From a virus: a stretch of DNA of 64,000 nt. The DNA lies in IMG/VR virus record IMGVR_UViG_3300009194_000007, positions 37,611 to 101,610 of that record, one strand, 5' to 3'. This document shows, piece by piece, positions 7,148 to 15,929 of the stretch (within the stretch, counting starts at the first letter, position 1; every line of letters begins with the position of its first letter). A program made the translations under genes and the position numbers. The notes under the pieces are model-generated. The model saw nothing but the letters and a program-made list of their open reading frames with translations, was not told the origin of the DNA and made no database searches.

Positions 7148-7459
7148 TCACTCACTCGTCGTTGACTGTTGAGACGCCTTCCATTGTCGAAGACTGCTCA
7201 ACTGATCATTACATTGCCTGACCGTTCTATCTAGGAGAACCAAGATATCCTTCAGGGTGACAAGATCATTGTTATCGATTTTGGCATACAGTAGTTTCAT
7301 TGCCTCTTTCGATGGGTAACACGGTTGCAATAAGACATCACTCGGATACACAGGTTGTTCAATCGTGATTGCCGGTATGGTCGTTTGTGGGGTAGTTGAA
7401 CACCCGGTCAAGAAACTCAGCATCAACGCCAGTGCCCATGCACGCATCCAGTTTTTCAT
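7148..7459 (-). CDS. Outer-membrane spanin lipoprotein (Rz1-like)
   Basis: 103 aa with a type II signal: basic MKNWMRAW, hydrophobic core, lipobox LTGC with Cys at residue 20. The mature part is short, with prolines near the N-terminus and a helical C-terminus (LKDILVLLDRTVRQC). Its first 101 bases overlap the end of the i-spanin gene in another frame, the classical Rz/Rz1 arrangement. Together the pair would link inner and outer membranes and fuse them at the end of lysis. Function is inferred from topology and overlap. Confidence 0.82.
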   Translation of the reverse strand: MKNWMRAWALALMLSFLTGCSTTPQTTIPAITIEQPVYPSDVLLQPCYPSKEAMKLLYAKIDNNDLVTLKDILVLLDRTVRQCNDQLSSLRQWKASQQSTTSE

Positions 7460-7763
7460 TGTTTAGATTCTCCAATTGATATTTGAGTTTGTTATTTGTT
7501 TCGGAGGAATCAGCAACAGCATTCACATAGTGGCGCATGGCCGCATCATAGCTTTTCATCACTTCCTTGTGACGTTCCTCCTGTGCTTTAAGTTTATTGG
7601 CATTTTGTTGGTTGGTGTATTGCAAAGCAGTGACTTGGGTTTGCAAGGCATCCCGTTCCTTGATAACGCCATTGACATACCAGCCACCACCAAATAAAGC
7701 CCCGATAAAAATCAGGGCCAAAATGGTTTTTCGATTCACAAATAACCTCATGAGAAAATTCAT
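7359..7763 (-). CDS. Inner-membrane spanin (Rz-like)
   Basis: 134 aa: short cytoplasmic N-terminus, one transmembrane segment at about residues 12-31 (ILALIFIGALFGGGWYV), then a long periplasmic coiled coil (about 35-105, many Gln, Lys and Glu). This is the topology of an i-spanin. The o-spanin gene starts inside its 3' end. ATG 7763 overlaps the TGA of the candidate holin gene by 4 bases, indicating translational coupling within a lysis cassette. No endolysin gene is adjacent in the window. Confidence 0.82.
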   Translation of the reverse strand: MNFLMRLFVNRKTILALIFIGALFGGGWYVNGVIKERDALQTQVTALQYTNQQNANKLKAQEERHKEVMKSYDAAMRHYVNAVADSSETNNKLKYQLENLNNEKLDACMGTGVDAEFLDRVFNYPTNDHTGNHD

Positions 7764-8011
7764 GACGGATTCCTTTTGTGTTTAACCGCTTCCTCAACGG
7801 CGGTGTTACTGTAATACCCCACTATAATCGTCGCAGGGACGCCGTAGGACCATCCAATGACCACCCCAAGGCTACCTATGGCGGCAGGGATAAAAGCCGC
7901 CAGAATGGCCCACAGGAACGTCTGAAGGATGACCCATACGATTGCGATGTAAGCCATCCGACGACGATTCTTCCACCAGATATTCGGATTAGGATGATTG
8001 GTATCAGACAT
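7760..8011 (-). CDS. Small membrane protein, candidate holin
   Basis: 83 aa with two hydrophobic segments (about residues 20-43 and 46-68), a basic patch NRRRM before the first and a charged C-terminus KHKRNPS. Size and topology suit a two-span holin, and it sits directly upstream of the spanin pair. ATG 8011 overlaps the stop region of the coiled-coil fibre gene by 8 bases. Holins have little sequence conservation, so this is an inference from context; another small membrane protein cannot be excluded. Confidence 0.62.
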   Translation of the reverse strand: MSDTNHPNPNIWWKNRRRMAYIAIVWVILQTFLWAILAAFIPAAIGSLGVVIGWSYGVPATIIVGYYSNTAVEEAVKHKRNPS

Positions 8012-9662
8012 TCTCGTAGCTATCCAGCTTGCCGATCAACTTGTCACCCATCCAAACGAATTTAAACAGGTTCCATGTGTTGCCAATTGATGTCGGTGCT
8101 GATCCTTGGTACCACTGGATGGTATTGCTTCCACTCCATGAGACCAGTGATCCATCCCCTTCCAAGTACAAATAGAATTCCTTACCAGCGTTTGCCCCGG
8201 GAAGGTTAGTAAATTCAATCGTGACGTTGGACGTATCCAGCGTGTAGGAGAAGAATTCACCCTGAGAGACATCAATGGTGGTGTCTGCCAGATCGGTATG
8301 CACCCGTGGCGGCTCGATATAATAGCTGTCCTGTGTGGCAAACAATTCGAACGTCGACCAATTGGATTCGTGACCCTGATCACCAATATAACGAACCGCA
8401 ATTTTATAGCTTTCGTCCGGGCGCAACGTATTGATGGGGATAGTCCATGATTCGGTATCACTATTACTCTCATGGAATTCCACGAGGGCATTAGTGTCTG
8501 CCAAGATAATTGCCCACTGGGAGACAGCATGGGTTTCTGAGGTATCAGTCGAATCAAATGCATCTGATGTCACTTCAAATGACAGACTGGTGTCAGTTGC
8601 ATTTGCTAGGGTAACCGTCGGGGTAGACACATCGAATCCATTGGTCGAATCAATGGTGAATTCTTCCCACGGAGACCATTCGAGGGTTGTGACGACCGCT
8701 TGGGCGTCTTCCTCGATGATGTATTTGTCCCGCACGCGCCACGCATAGGTCACAGTACCATCATGAGTATACGGACCCGAGGTATCATTGGTCACCGTAC
8801 TTGTCCCACCCGAACCGTCGGAAACAACCGAAGTTGTTATCATCTCACCGAACGAATAGGAAAAACTCGACTGGGTAGTATTTGAATCCACTGTTGTATA
8901 GGTAGCAGGGCTAACTGAATTATCCACCTCGGCAATTTCAAATTCACGCTCATACCACAATGCACGCCCATTAAAAGGCATGGGTACGCTGGCCACGAAA
9001 AACAAACTATTGCCCATAACTGTCCCGCCCCTAGGATACATTTGGATCGCTTTGCCCATTTCCACTGAAGGCAAGTTGATCATATTCTGAACCGTCGAAG
9101 CGGCGGCTTGGGCATCGTCCGCAGAATTCCTTGCATCCATACTATAATTCATAGCATTAAGAACGGCTGGTTGGACTTGGTTAGTATAAAGATCGTTGGT
9201 CTGGGAGTAGGTACTATTGACATTCGTTTCAATGGTCTGAATGTTGCTATAAGTCGTATCGATATTCGATTTGGTGGTATCGATATCCGTCTTGATCGTA
9301 TCAATTGCGGCTTTGGTATTCGAAACATCAGTCGCCAACCCATCCGTTTGATTATATAGGTTGGTAACATCCGTTTCCATGGTAGAAACATTCGTCTCTA
9401 CCGTATTAATGCGGGTTTCGGCAGCCGCCACATTATTTTCGGAAGTCTCAGCATTGGTTGCTGCGGTTTCAGACCGAGTGATGGCATCGTTCAACGATAC
9501 GGTCAGAGTATCCAAACGATATTGAACCATATTCGCAATCGACCGTTCGGTACGGTTTTCAAGAACGACCGTATCGGTATCTGTGCCATTAACCAGTTTC
9601 TTCAGCCGGTCACGATCAAGTTCCATCTGTGTGATGATTGGGGTGATAGTCGTGGTCGCCAT
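8004..9662 (-). CDS. Tail fibre with long coiled-coil shaft and FN3-like domains
   Basis: 552 aa. Residues about 60-195 are a long heptad-type coiled coil with repeated I/V-x-T-x-I-D-T and TNLYNQT units, typical of trimeric phage fibres. Residues about 200-340 and 345-445 look like fibronectin-type III beta sandwiches (EWSPWEEFTID, then SYKIAVRYIGDQGHESNWS). A C-terminal beta domain with GNTWNLFKFVWMGDKLIGKLD closes the protein and is probably the binding or surface-contact tip. It is followed by the holin/spanin genes. Fibre assignment rests on architecture; receptor specificity is not predictable. Confidence 0.75.
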   Translation of the reverse strand: MATTTITPIITQMELDRDRLKKLVNGTDTDTVVLENRTERSIANMVQYRLDTLTVSLNDAITRSETAATNAETSENNVAAAETRINTVETNVSTMETDVTNLYNQTDGLATDVSNTKAAIDTIKTDIDTTKSNIDTTYSNIQTIETNVNSTYSQTNDLYTNQVQPAVLNAMNYSMDARNSADDAQAAASTVQNMINLPSVEMGKAIQMYPRGGTVMGNSLFFVASVPMPFNGRALWYEREFEIAEVDNSVSPATYTTVDSNTTQSSFSYSFGEMITTSVVSDGSGGTSTVTNDTSGPYTHDGTVTYAWRVRDKYIIEEDAQAVVTTLEWSPWEEFTIDSTNGFDVSTPTVTLANATDTSLSFEVTSDAFDSTDTSETHAVSQWAIILADTNALVEFHESNSDTESWTIPINTLRPDESYKIAVRYIGDQGHESNWSTFELFATQDSYYIEPPRVHTDLADTTIDVSQGEFFSYTLDTSNVTIEFTNLPGANAGKEFYLYLEGDGSLVSWSGSNTIQWYQGSAPTSIGNTWNLFKFVWMGDKLIGKLDSYENV

Positions 9663-9665
9663 TCA

Positions 9666-10175
9666 TTAACTCCAAGGTTGATTCATAAATTGGTTAAACT
9701 CTTCCATCATGGCCCGCTCATCAGCCGGGATGGTGATATTGTCATTGTAATATTTAGCCATAAGGAAGTAAGATTGACCCGTTACGGTATCCGCGTTCGG
9801 GAAAATCAGCATGTCTTTATCGAGGGTTTGGACTTCACTGGGCGTCAATTCGAAAATATGCAGCTTGAGGGCATTTACGCCTTCAATCTCAATATTCCCA
9901 CACTTGAACCATGTCACTCCTTCCGGTGCAGACCCAATCACAAATAGAGTTCCACCGCCATTGCCCATCCATTGCTTATTGGTGAGACGCGGAATACGCA
10001 TGGTATCCCCATCCCCGAACTTGATGCCCATCAGATACCCTTGATCATTATACTCAAGACGAATTCGGTTAGGGGCAGCCATTATCGTATGTCCAAACTC
10101 ATCTTGGTATTCGTTGGGCGTTGGGCGAGAATAGGAAATCATCTCACCCAGTTTCTTCTTGTTAAACTGCGCCAT
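9666..10175 (-). CDS. Hypothetical fibre-associated protein, 169 aa
   Basis: The start ATG 10175 lies inside the 3' end of the LamG-like fibre gene (14-base overlap), suggesting translational coupling. The protein is soluble and mixed alpha/beta, with GDGDTMRIPRL, GNGGGTLFVIGSAPEG and a C-terminal helix ADERAMMEEFNQFMNQ. I do not recognise a family. The C-terminal helix resembles those of small fibre-tip or fibre-chaperone proteins, but that comparison is weak. It belongs to the minus-strand host-recognition group. Confidence 0.7.
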   Translation of the reverse strand: MAQFNKKKLGEMISYSRPTPNEYQDEFGHTIMAAPNRIRLEYNDQGYLMGIKFGDGDTMRIPRLTNKQWMGNGGGTLFVIGSAPEGVTWFKCGNIEIEGVNALKLHIFELTPSEVQTLDKDMLIFPNADTVTGQSYFLMAKYYNDNITIPADERAMMEEFNQFMNQPWS

Positions 10176-11313
10176 TTGACATCTCCGTATCTACATAAGC
10201 CCGTGCGTAGCAACGAAACAGTTTGATTAACCCGGTGAAATACGAACTTTCCGTGCTTTCTCCGATGGTAATCATATTCGGGGTATTCAATTCAAACATA
10301 TTGAAATCTTTGTATTCCCGTAATTCAGTGCCTTGATTGATGTCCATCCTCACTCCATAGGGACTATAGGTAAAACGAATGAACGATTCTCCTTGGAGAA
10401 GATTGGAATTATCTTCAAATCCAAACAATGCGTTTTCAGAATCAATTTTGATATTATTCGGTTGATCCAATCTGCCAATCTGGATATGTTCTTTGAGATC
10501 AGCCGTATGGAGTCGGAACGCAGTTCCTTTAGAACCGGGGTGAGGTTCGTACATGAAATCGATAGTACCTTGTTGCTTATTCATGGTACGACCGTATTCC
10601 AATGCACCCGTGATATAATCGGGAAGACGCTCTTCGATTGCCCCATTGGTAGGAATCAATGACGAATACAGGTTTTCCTCGATCTGCATAGTGGAAATCC
10701 AAATATCCTTCTTAAGATTTTCGTGTGACGTAGCAAAGGCAAAATCCACAATAGGCGTCTCGGGTGAACGAATCCTTGAGCGGACCCAGAACGACCCATC
10801 CTTGAGCGGACCACGAATATCATAGGTGCTATCCGCATCCATGACATCCTGCCCATTGATCAGTAGGTGCATCTCTGCCCAACGACTATATGACCTACCG
10901 ATGATCGGGTAACTGTTATCGGATGTCCTGACGAAATAAGAGACTCCGATGTATTCACAATCAAGGGGAGTGTCAAAGACAACCTTGGCAGTCTTATCAA
11001 CGACCGAACTATCCATATGTAGGGCATTGCTTGCACCCATGAGCGTATTGGATGAAGTCAGTGACATGCCGCTGCTAAGAACAAAATCATCGAGAGTATC
11101 ACTGTGCTTGAATAGGTTGCGGGAGTAACCCTCTATCTGAATCCCTTCTAGTGTTTTCAATCGAGGGTCATAGGCATAAGGAATAGCAGAAACGGGGATT
11201 TTTACCAAATCCCCGTTAACATCAAACAACCACTTATCAGAATTTCTATGGATGGTAAATAAATCACCAAAGGGAACTGTAGTTAACAATTTTACCTCCC
11301 AATTGCCAGCCAA
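10162..11313 (-). CDS. Tail fibre/spike protein with CBM-like and LamG-like beta-sandwich domains
   Basis: 383 aa. Residues about 60-215 resemble the CBM-like module common in phage fibres: SRNLFKHSD, then a beta sandwich ending in ISTMQIEENLYSSLIPT, the usual QIExGxxxTSYIPT signature. Residues about 230-375 look like a LamG/concanavalin-type domain (GTIDFMYEPHPGSKGTAFRL, ending in FTGLIKLFRCYARAY). Such proteins are usually receptor- or glycan-binding parts of fibres. It overlaps the next fibre gene by 22 bases and the following small gene by 14, so the three are probably one translational unit. Confidence 0.72.
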   Translation of the reverse strand: MAGNWEVKLLTTVPFGDLFTIHRNSDKWLFDVNGDLVKIPVSAIPYAYDPRLKTLEGIQIEGYSRNLFKHSDTLDDFVLSSGMSLTSSNTLMGASNALHMDSSVVDKTAKVVFDTPLDCEYIGVSYFVRTSDNSYPIIGRSYSRWAEMHLLINGQDVMDADSTYDIRGPLKDGSFWVRSRIRSPETPIVDFAFATSHENLKKDIWISTMQIEENLYSSLIPTNGAIEERLPDYITGALEYGRTMNKQQGTIDFMYEPHPGSKGTAFRLHTADLKEHIQIGRLDQPNNIKIDSENALFGFEDNSNLLQGESFIRFTYSPYGVRMDINQGTELREYKDFNMFELNTPNMITIGESTESSYFTGLIKLFRCYARAYVDTEMSNGAV

Positions 11314-12161
11314 TAATGACCTTGGCCGAACCCTGTGTCATTTAAGTTGGTCGCTACAAAAGAAAATCTATCCTTTACATCAAACCCGTACATTCCAGAA
11401 CTTTCTTTATCGAAATAAGCACCCTTGCTACCAATGACTATGAATGCCCTGTTTTGGAAAGGCTTTGGAAAGTTTATAGACTTTTGTTCAACCGGTGATT
11501 CAAGAACGATCCACCCGTACTGAACAATCAACCCGCCCGGCAAATTAAACCACCCACTGTTTTGACCCGGGGACGGGTCATCATGTTCGTTGATGAAAAT
11601 ATCCCACAATGATTGTGCGTTTTCATAAGCCAAACGAACAGCATTGGCACTACCCGCGTCGTCTGTGTCATTGCTGTCGACTGCATCAATGACATCGGGA
11701 ATGGCGGCGCGTGCTGAGTTAGCCGCAGACATGGCACTGGATGCGTGATCATATGCCTTCTTGACTGCATACGGTGTAGCGGCCTGATCCTGAATGGTGC
11801 TATTGGTGGAATTATTCAATTGAACAATGCCACGATCAGACAACGATGCCCATGGGAGACGACTACGTTTGACATTTTGTGTTGTCTGGTTGATGAGATC
11901 TTTGACATACTCATCAAGCACACGAAATTCGGCGACCCGGATAACGTGCTGCTCATCGGTCGGCGTGCCAAACTTAGACTGACCTGCCGCATCTCGGCGC
12001 ACCAGTGAAAAGGGAACCGCTTCACTGGTAGCATTCAAAACATCTTCAATGTTCGTGATGGCTTGTTCGAGATTGACTTGAATATCATGCAATGCACGGT
12101 TCAGTGTAATCTCATCAAGCGGTTCACCATTGCTGTATAGAACAATCGGTGTATAAAGCAT
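11292..12161 (-). CDS. Tail fibre protein with gp53-like C-terminal domain
   Basis: 289 aa. It has an N-terminal attachment region with LNRALHDIQVNLEQAIT. A fibre repeat follows (DRGIVQLNNSTNS, then AATPYAVKKAYDHA), the hallmark of long tail-fibre shafts. The C-terminal beta domain (residues about 205-289) contains GWFNLPGGLIVQYGW, INFPKPFQNRAFIVIG and a closing WLAIGR, matching the gp53-like tail-fibre C-terminal family that binds host surface sugars. The gene is 11 bases from a second fibre gene with a similar C-terminus, suggesting duplication. Confidence 0.85.
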   Translation of the reverse strand: MLYTPIVLYSNGEPLDEITLNRALHDIQVNLEQAITNIEDVLNATSEAVPFSLVRRDAAGQSKFGTPTDEQHVIRVAEFRVLDEYVKDLINQTTQNVKRSRLPWASLSDRGIVQLNNSTNSTIQDQAATPYAVKKAYDHASSAMSAANSARAAIPDVIDAVDSNDTDDAGSANAVRLAYENAQSLWDIFINEHDDPSPGQNSGWFNLPGGLIVQYGWIVLESPVEQKSINFPKPFQNRAFIVIGSKGAYFDKESSGMYGFDVKDRFSFVATNLNDTGFGQGHYWLAIGR

Positions 12162-12172
12162 TCAAATACCCC

Positions 12173-13045
12173 TTAGAATCCGATGACTAGGTATCGAACA
12201 CCTAGTTTCTCTGCATTGGTATTTACCCCGCCGATGCGGGTAGCCCGAAGTTTTGCACCACCTGTATTTTGCTCGATAGCCCGAATGAAGAAATCTGTCC
12301 CTTCATGGTAATTGGCGGGATCAACTTCATACCCCACGGGGATAACCATCAATGTCTTGTTGGGCATCGCTTGGGGGAATGTCACATTCAGATCGAAATA
12401 AGAATGAATGTGATTGAAACTGCTAGACGGGTCAGCAGTATTATAAACCGATGCAGCTTGAACCTCAGCATACTGAATGATGATCTCGCGCTTCTTGTCA
12501 TCACTGGAATCCTTAACAGGAAACTTGAAGACGAAGGTATCATTGCCGAACAGACTTGCTCCAAGAATCCCTTCGAAAAGAGACAGGGGCGTAACCGCCT
12601 TAGAATCGTCTGTACCGGTCGATGTTTCTAACCCGGTAGCCAAGGCTACCAAGCCCGCGAAAGCATGTGTGGAGTCCATAGCAGCGAAATTTGAGGCAGT
12701 GATAACCGCTGTGGTACTTGCCTTATCCGTTGCTTGAATATCTGTCGCCAATTCCACCACCCCAACAGACGAGGTAGTGGCATATTGGGTGACATTCTCT
12801 AGGAAACGAATCTTATTGTTCCATTGGTCAATCCATTTGGTCAGCGTTTTGACATCAGACGGATCGCCAGACGGTCGAACCGGTGCTTGTTCAAGGAAGT
12901 TTTGCACCGTAACCTTGACATCGGTGCCCTCCGGGGAAGAGGACACGTCCGATTTATCGACAATCACAACTTCATCATTGGCACCAATCGTGGTGACCTC
13001 TGTGAGTTCTGTAAAACGAATATACTTACCGAGTGTTGAAGCCAT
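12173..13045 (-). CDS. Tail fibre protein, repeat-containing
   Basis: ATG 13045 is chosen over an upstream in-frame ATG at 13093 because it shares bases with the preceding stop (TAATG) and has AGGA at good spacing. The 290-aa product has an N-terminal virion-anchor-like part (KYIRFTELTEVTTIGANDEVVIVD) and two shaft repeats (SVGVVELATDIQATD and GLVALATGLETSTG). The C-terminal beta domain, with NVTFPQAMPNKTLMVIPVGY and a closing LGVRYLVIGF, parallels the neighbouring gp53-like fibre. The two probably arose by duplication and may form mixed or alternative fibres. Confidence 0.82.
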   Translation of the reverse strand: MASTLGKYIRFTELTEVTTIGANDEVVIVDKSDVSSSPEGTDVKVTVQNFLEQAPVRPSGDPSDVKTLTKWIDQWNNKIRFLENVTQYATTSSVGVVELATDIQATDKASTTAVITASNFAAMDSTHAFAGLVALATGLETSTGTDDSKAVTPLSLFEGILGASLFGNDTFVFKFPVKDSSDDKKREIIIQYAEVQAASVYNTADPSSSFNHIHSYFDLNVTFPQAMPNKTLMVIPVGYEVDPANYHEGTDFFIRAIEQNTGGAKLRATRIGGVNTNAEKLGVRYLVIGF

Positions 13046-14520
13046 TAGGGTGTTCCTGTAACTGGTTTCAATCCAGCCGCAATAGCAGCGCAAGCGTTCT
13101 CATTACCAACAAAGACCCAAACCTGATTACCGTTCGGGGTAATCTTCCTTACGGTCTGATCGATGCTGCCTGAGTACACATATCCCAAATAGTCCACGTC
13201 CAATCCACGAACAATGTCCGTGTGACGCTCAAACTTCCAAATTTCTGAGCCGGTCGGATCGATTTTCCTTACTGTGTTATCGTCAGACCCGACATAAAGC
13301 ACATCGTTAGCATCAACGACTAAGCAATGGCTGAAGTCGGTGAAATCGGATTTCTCCCAATCGCGCCCACGACTGGTGTTGAACTTCTTGACCTTGAAGA
13401 TGGTGTCGAACACCGACGCATAACAATTGCCCACAGAATCAGTTGCAATCGCTACCAGTTCTGAAGACTTGGTATCAAAGGCACCTGCGGTAACCAGTGT
13501 TCCGGTGGCATCATCTATTTCATAGACGTTACCGTTTCGATACCCGACCAGAATGTTGCCACTAGGCATGAACGCGAGGTCCATGGCATCCGCCGTATCG
13601 CCACTGATGATCCAGATCATATTACCCTGACGATCCATCTTCATGACGGTGCTATCGTTACCACACGAGTAGATATATTCGTTGTGATATTTGATTGAAC
13701 GAATCACGTCCGTATGAATCTGGCGTGACCACTCTTCGGTACCATCGGATTGGCGAAGTTTCTTGATTGAGAAATCACGCGATGCGCTGTAAACAAATAC
13801 GTCATCAAGCGTTAGATCAGTCACCCAGTTAATATGACCCGTATATGACCATACTTCCTGATTGACCGAATTTATCTTGCGAACACTATTGTCTCCCCAA
13901 TAGCCTGCATAGACCGGAATCCCATGATCATGATCCATCTGCGGAGGATCAACCGGGGGCGGTTCGATGGAGCAATCATACAAACTGGAATCCATAAGGG
14001 TGAATGTCCAGATAACCTGAATATCAATCAGGCGTGAAATGGATCGCACACCGAATCGCTTGTAAGAGAACACAGTCCCATTACCAACTCGAAGCGTCGC
14101 CGAATTGTACTTGGCATTCACCTCGTTCGGGAACAAGGTGTCCATGATGTTCTTTCCATCCAGAAGCGTTGCCACTTCAAGAACATTTTCATCAGGAAAA
14201 CTGTAAACCATTTCAGTCGGATCAACCTGATAGATGACCTGTTGGTTCATGTCCGTAAAATTCTTCTTGGCGGGTCTTGGAAGAAAAATAGACCAGTCCC
14301 CGGTATCTTCACCGGCACCGTAGTCCTCACCCAAATAGAACGCACTGAACCGGTAGTCATCGTTCGTATCATCCAACGATAACCGTTTCCAAAGGGCATT
14401 CATACCCTTCTCGGTGATTACATTCTTATCAGAAAATTCAGACAGGGTTGCCCCTGTCGCCTTGTCAATCTCACGAATGGTAAGAATGCCCTGAATACCG
14501 GCAAGTTGTTTTGGTTTCAT
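13045..14520 (-). CDS. Virion protein with C-terminal WD40/PQQ-like beta-propeller (copy 1)
   Basis: 491 aa. The N-terminal 185 residues form a domain shared with the next gene (NVITEKGMNALWKRLS, SATLRVGNG, FSYKRFGVRSISRLIDIQVIWTFTL). Residues about 200-491 are six to seven propeller blades marked by repeats such as VYAGYWGDNSVRKI, VYSASRDFSIKKL, LYVGSDDNTVRKIDPTGSEIW and VYSGSIDQTVRKITPNGNQVW. The blade pattern y-x-G-S-x-D-x-x-V-R-K-i-x-x-x-G-x-x-x-W is intermediate between WD40 and PQQ/outer-membrane propellers. Its position between tail protein I and fibre genes suggests a baseplate- or fibre-linked surface protein. Confidence 0.78.
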   Translation of the reverse strand: MKPKQLAGIQGILTIREIDKATGATLSEFSDKNVITEKGMNALWKRLSLDDTNDDYRFSAFYLGEDYGAGEDTGDWSIFLPRPAKKNFTDMNQQVIYQVDPTEMVYSFPDENVLEVATLLDGKNIMDTLFPNEVNAKYNSATLRVGNGTVFSYKRFGVRSISRLIDIQVIWTFTLMDSSLYDCSIEPPPVDPPQMDHDHGIPVYAGYWGDNSVRKINSVNQEVWSYTGHINWVTDLTLDDVFVYSASRDFSIKKLRQSDGTEEWSRQIHTDVIRSIKYHNEYIYSCGNDSTVMKMDRQGNMIWIISGDTADAMDLAFMPSGNILVGYRNGNVYEIDDATGTLVTAGAFDTKSSELVAIATDSVGNCYASVFDTIFKVKKFNTSRGRDWEKSDFTDFSHCLVVDANDVLYVGSDDNTVRKIDPTGSEIWKFERHTDIVRGLDVDYLGYVYSGSIDQTVRKITPNGNQVWVFVGNENACAAIAAGLKPVTGTP

Positions 14521-14522
14521 AA

Positions 14523-15926
14523 TTAGTTCCTATTAACTGCCATGTCATTGACATTATCTTCTTCTTGGGCATACATCCAAATCTGATTGCCATCAGAGTT
14601 CAATTTGCGGATGTACCCATCAGTAGACAAAACGAAAATGGAGTTGCTGGCATCGACAATGACCTTTTGAATCCATTCTGTGCTATCCGTATTCTTCCAC
14701 ACCTCGGTCTTTGCGGGTGACACTTTACGAACGGTTTTATCATTGGACCCAGCCACCACGTTGTTTAGAGAATCCCCGGATACCGATGTCACAAAATCCG
14801 TGAACCCGTTATACTCCCATTCGAATGATCCATCAAAATCGAACTTACGAAGAAGATTATCACTAGACCCGGTATAAACTGAATCGTTGGCAGCAAATGC
14901 CACATCCAGAATCGTTGACGGATGATAGTTGCTCGTCCACACCAGCCCTCCATTCGAATTGAGTTTCGTCATGACATTGTTAGACGGGGTATAAATGAGA
15001 ATGCTTCCATTGCTCGCTACATCTCCCACCACTACCGGCATACCGGCATCATACGTCCACAGGGGCAAGCCATCCGAGTTCAACTTGACGATGGTTCCAT
15101 CATTCGAGGACGTGTACAGGTTGCCTCTGTCGTCTGTCTTGAGTCCGGTGATGGTGTCAGTATGTGCATCATAGCGCCATTGTTCCACGCCACTGCGATT
15201 CATTTTAATGATCACATGATCAATGGCACTAGCCGAATAGATGTTCTTGGTCAAATCCGATGCAACACAGATGACTTCATTATCATGGAGGCGTGAAGAA
15301 AAGGCCAATGACCCAGTAATATCCAATTCATTGACCTCATTCCTACCATCGGTGCAGTAATAGGCCAGAGTGATTCCATCATCGAAGATACCCTCGTTAC
15401 AGTATTCCGCCGCGTTCTTCAGGGTAATCGTCCAGACGATCTTGATATTCACATCACGGGTAATGGATCGAATTGGAAACCGCTTGTAGGCAAACGTCTC
15501 CCCGTTACCGAAACGCAAAGTCGCCGAACTGAAATCCGCTGAGAACTGATCCGAAAAACTCTGCGCCATGGTCATAGCACCATCAATGATCGCCGTGACC
15601 TTGATAGTCGGGTCCAATGGATAGTCATAAAAGACCTGATCGACCTTGGCGAAATAAATTGCCGTCTGATCAGCACTGGTGAAATCCCGAGTCGCAGGTT
15701 CGGGATTAAAGACAGACCATGTAGCCGGATCACCAAAATCTGTACCAATGGCAATGGTTTCGAATTTAAAAATTCCACTGGAATCGGACATGGAGATACG
15801 ACGCCACATCTGCCCAATGCCTTTATCCGTGACAATATTATCAGAGGGACCGCAAATCTCGATTCGTTTTCCAGTTTTGCGGTCGTATGTTTCTATGGTG
15901 ACTTCACCTTTTGCATATTCGTACAT
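14523..15926 (-). CDS. Virion protein with C-terminal WD40/PQQ-like beta-propeller (copy 2)
   Basis: 467 aa, a clear tandem paralogue of the neighbouring 491-aa gene (2-base gap). It shares the N-terminal domain (NIVTDKGIGQMWRRIS, SATLRFGNGETFAYKRFPI, NIKIVWTITLKN) and the propeller blades (TSSNDGTIVKLNSDGLPLW, VYTGSSDNLLRKFDFDG, VVAGSNDKTVRKVSPA, YIRKLNSDGNQIW). The N-terminal part probably anchors to the tail and the propeller projects outward. The two copies have diverged strongly in the blades, which would suit binding of different surface ligands. Role inferred; phage tail propellers of this kind are poorly characterised. Confidence 0.78.
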   Translation of the reverse strand: MYEYAKGEVTIETYDRKTGKRIEICGPSDNIVTDKGIGQMWRRISMSDSSGIFKFETIAIGTDFGDPATWSVFNPEPATRDFTSADQTAIYFAKVDQVFYDYPLDPTIKVTAIIDGAMTMAQSFSDQFSADFSSATLRFGNGETFAYKRFPIRSITRDVNIKIVWTITLKNAAEYCNEGIFDDGITLAYYCTDGRNEVNELDITGSLAFSSRLHDNEVICVASDLTKNIYSASAIDHVIIKMNRSGVEQWRYDAHTDTITGLKTDDRGNLYTSSNDGTIVKLNSDGLPLWTYDAGMPVVVGDVASNGSILIYTPSNNVMTKLNSNGGLVWTSNYHPSTILDVAFAANDSVYTGSSDNLLRKFDFDGSFEWEYNGFTDFVTSVSGDSLNNVVAGSNDKTVRKVSPAKTEVWKNTDSTEWIQKVIVDASNSIFVLSTDGYIRKLNSDGNQIWMYAQEEDNVNDMAVNRN

Positions 15927-15929
15927 TTA

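Noticed and set aside
12215-12225. Late-promoter-like GGTAAATACC inside a fibre gene
   Set aside because: It lies within coding sequence, 58 bases from the next start, farther than the other sites, and the downstream gene already follows closely in an operon.
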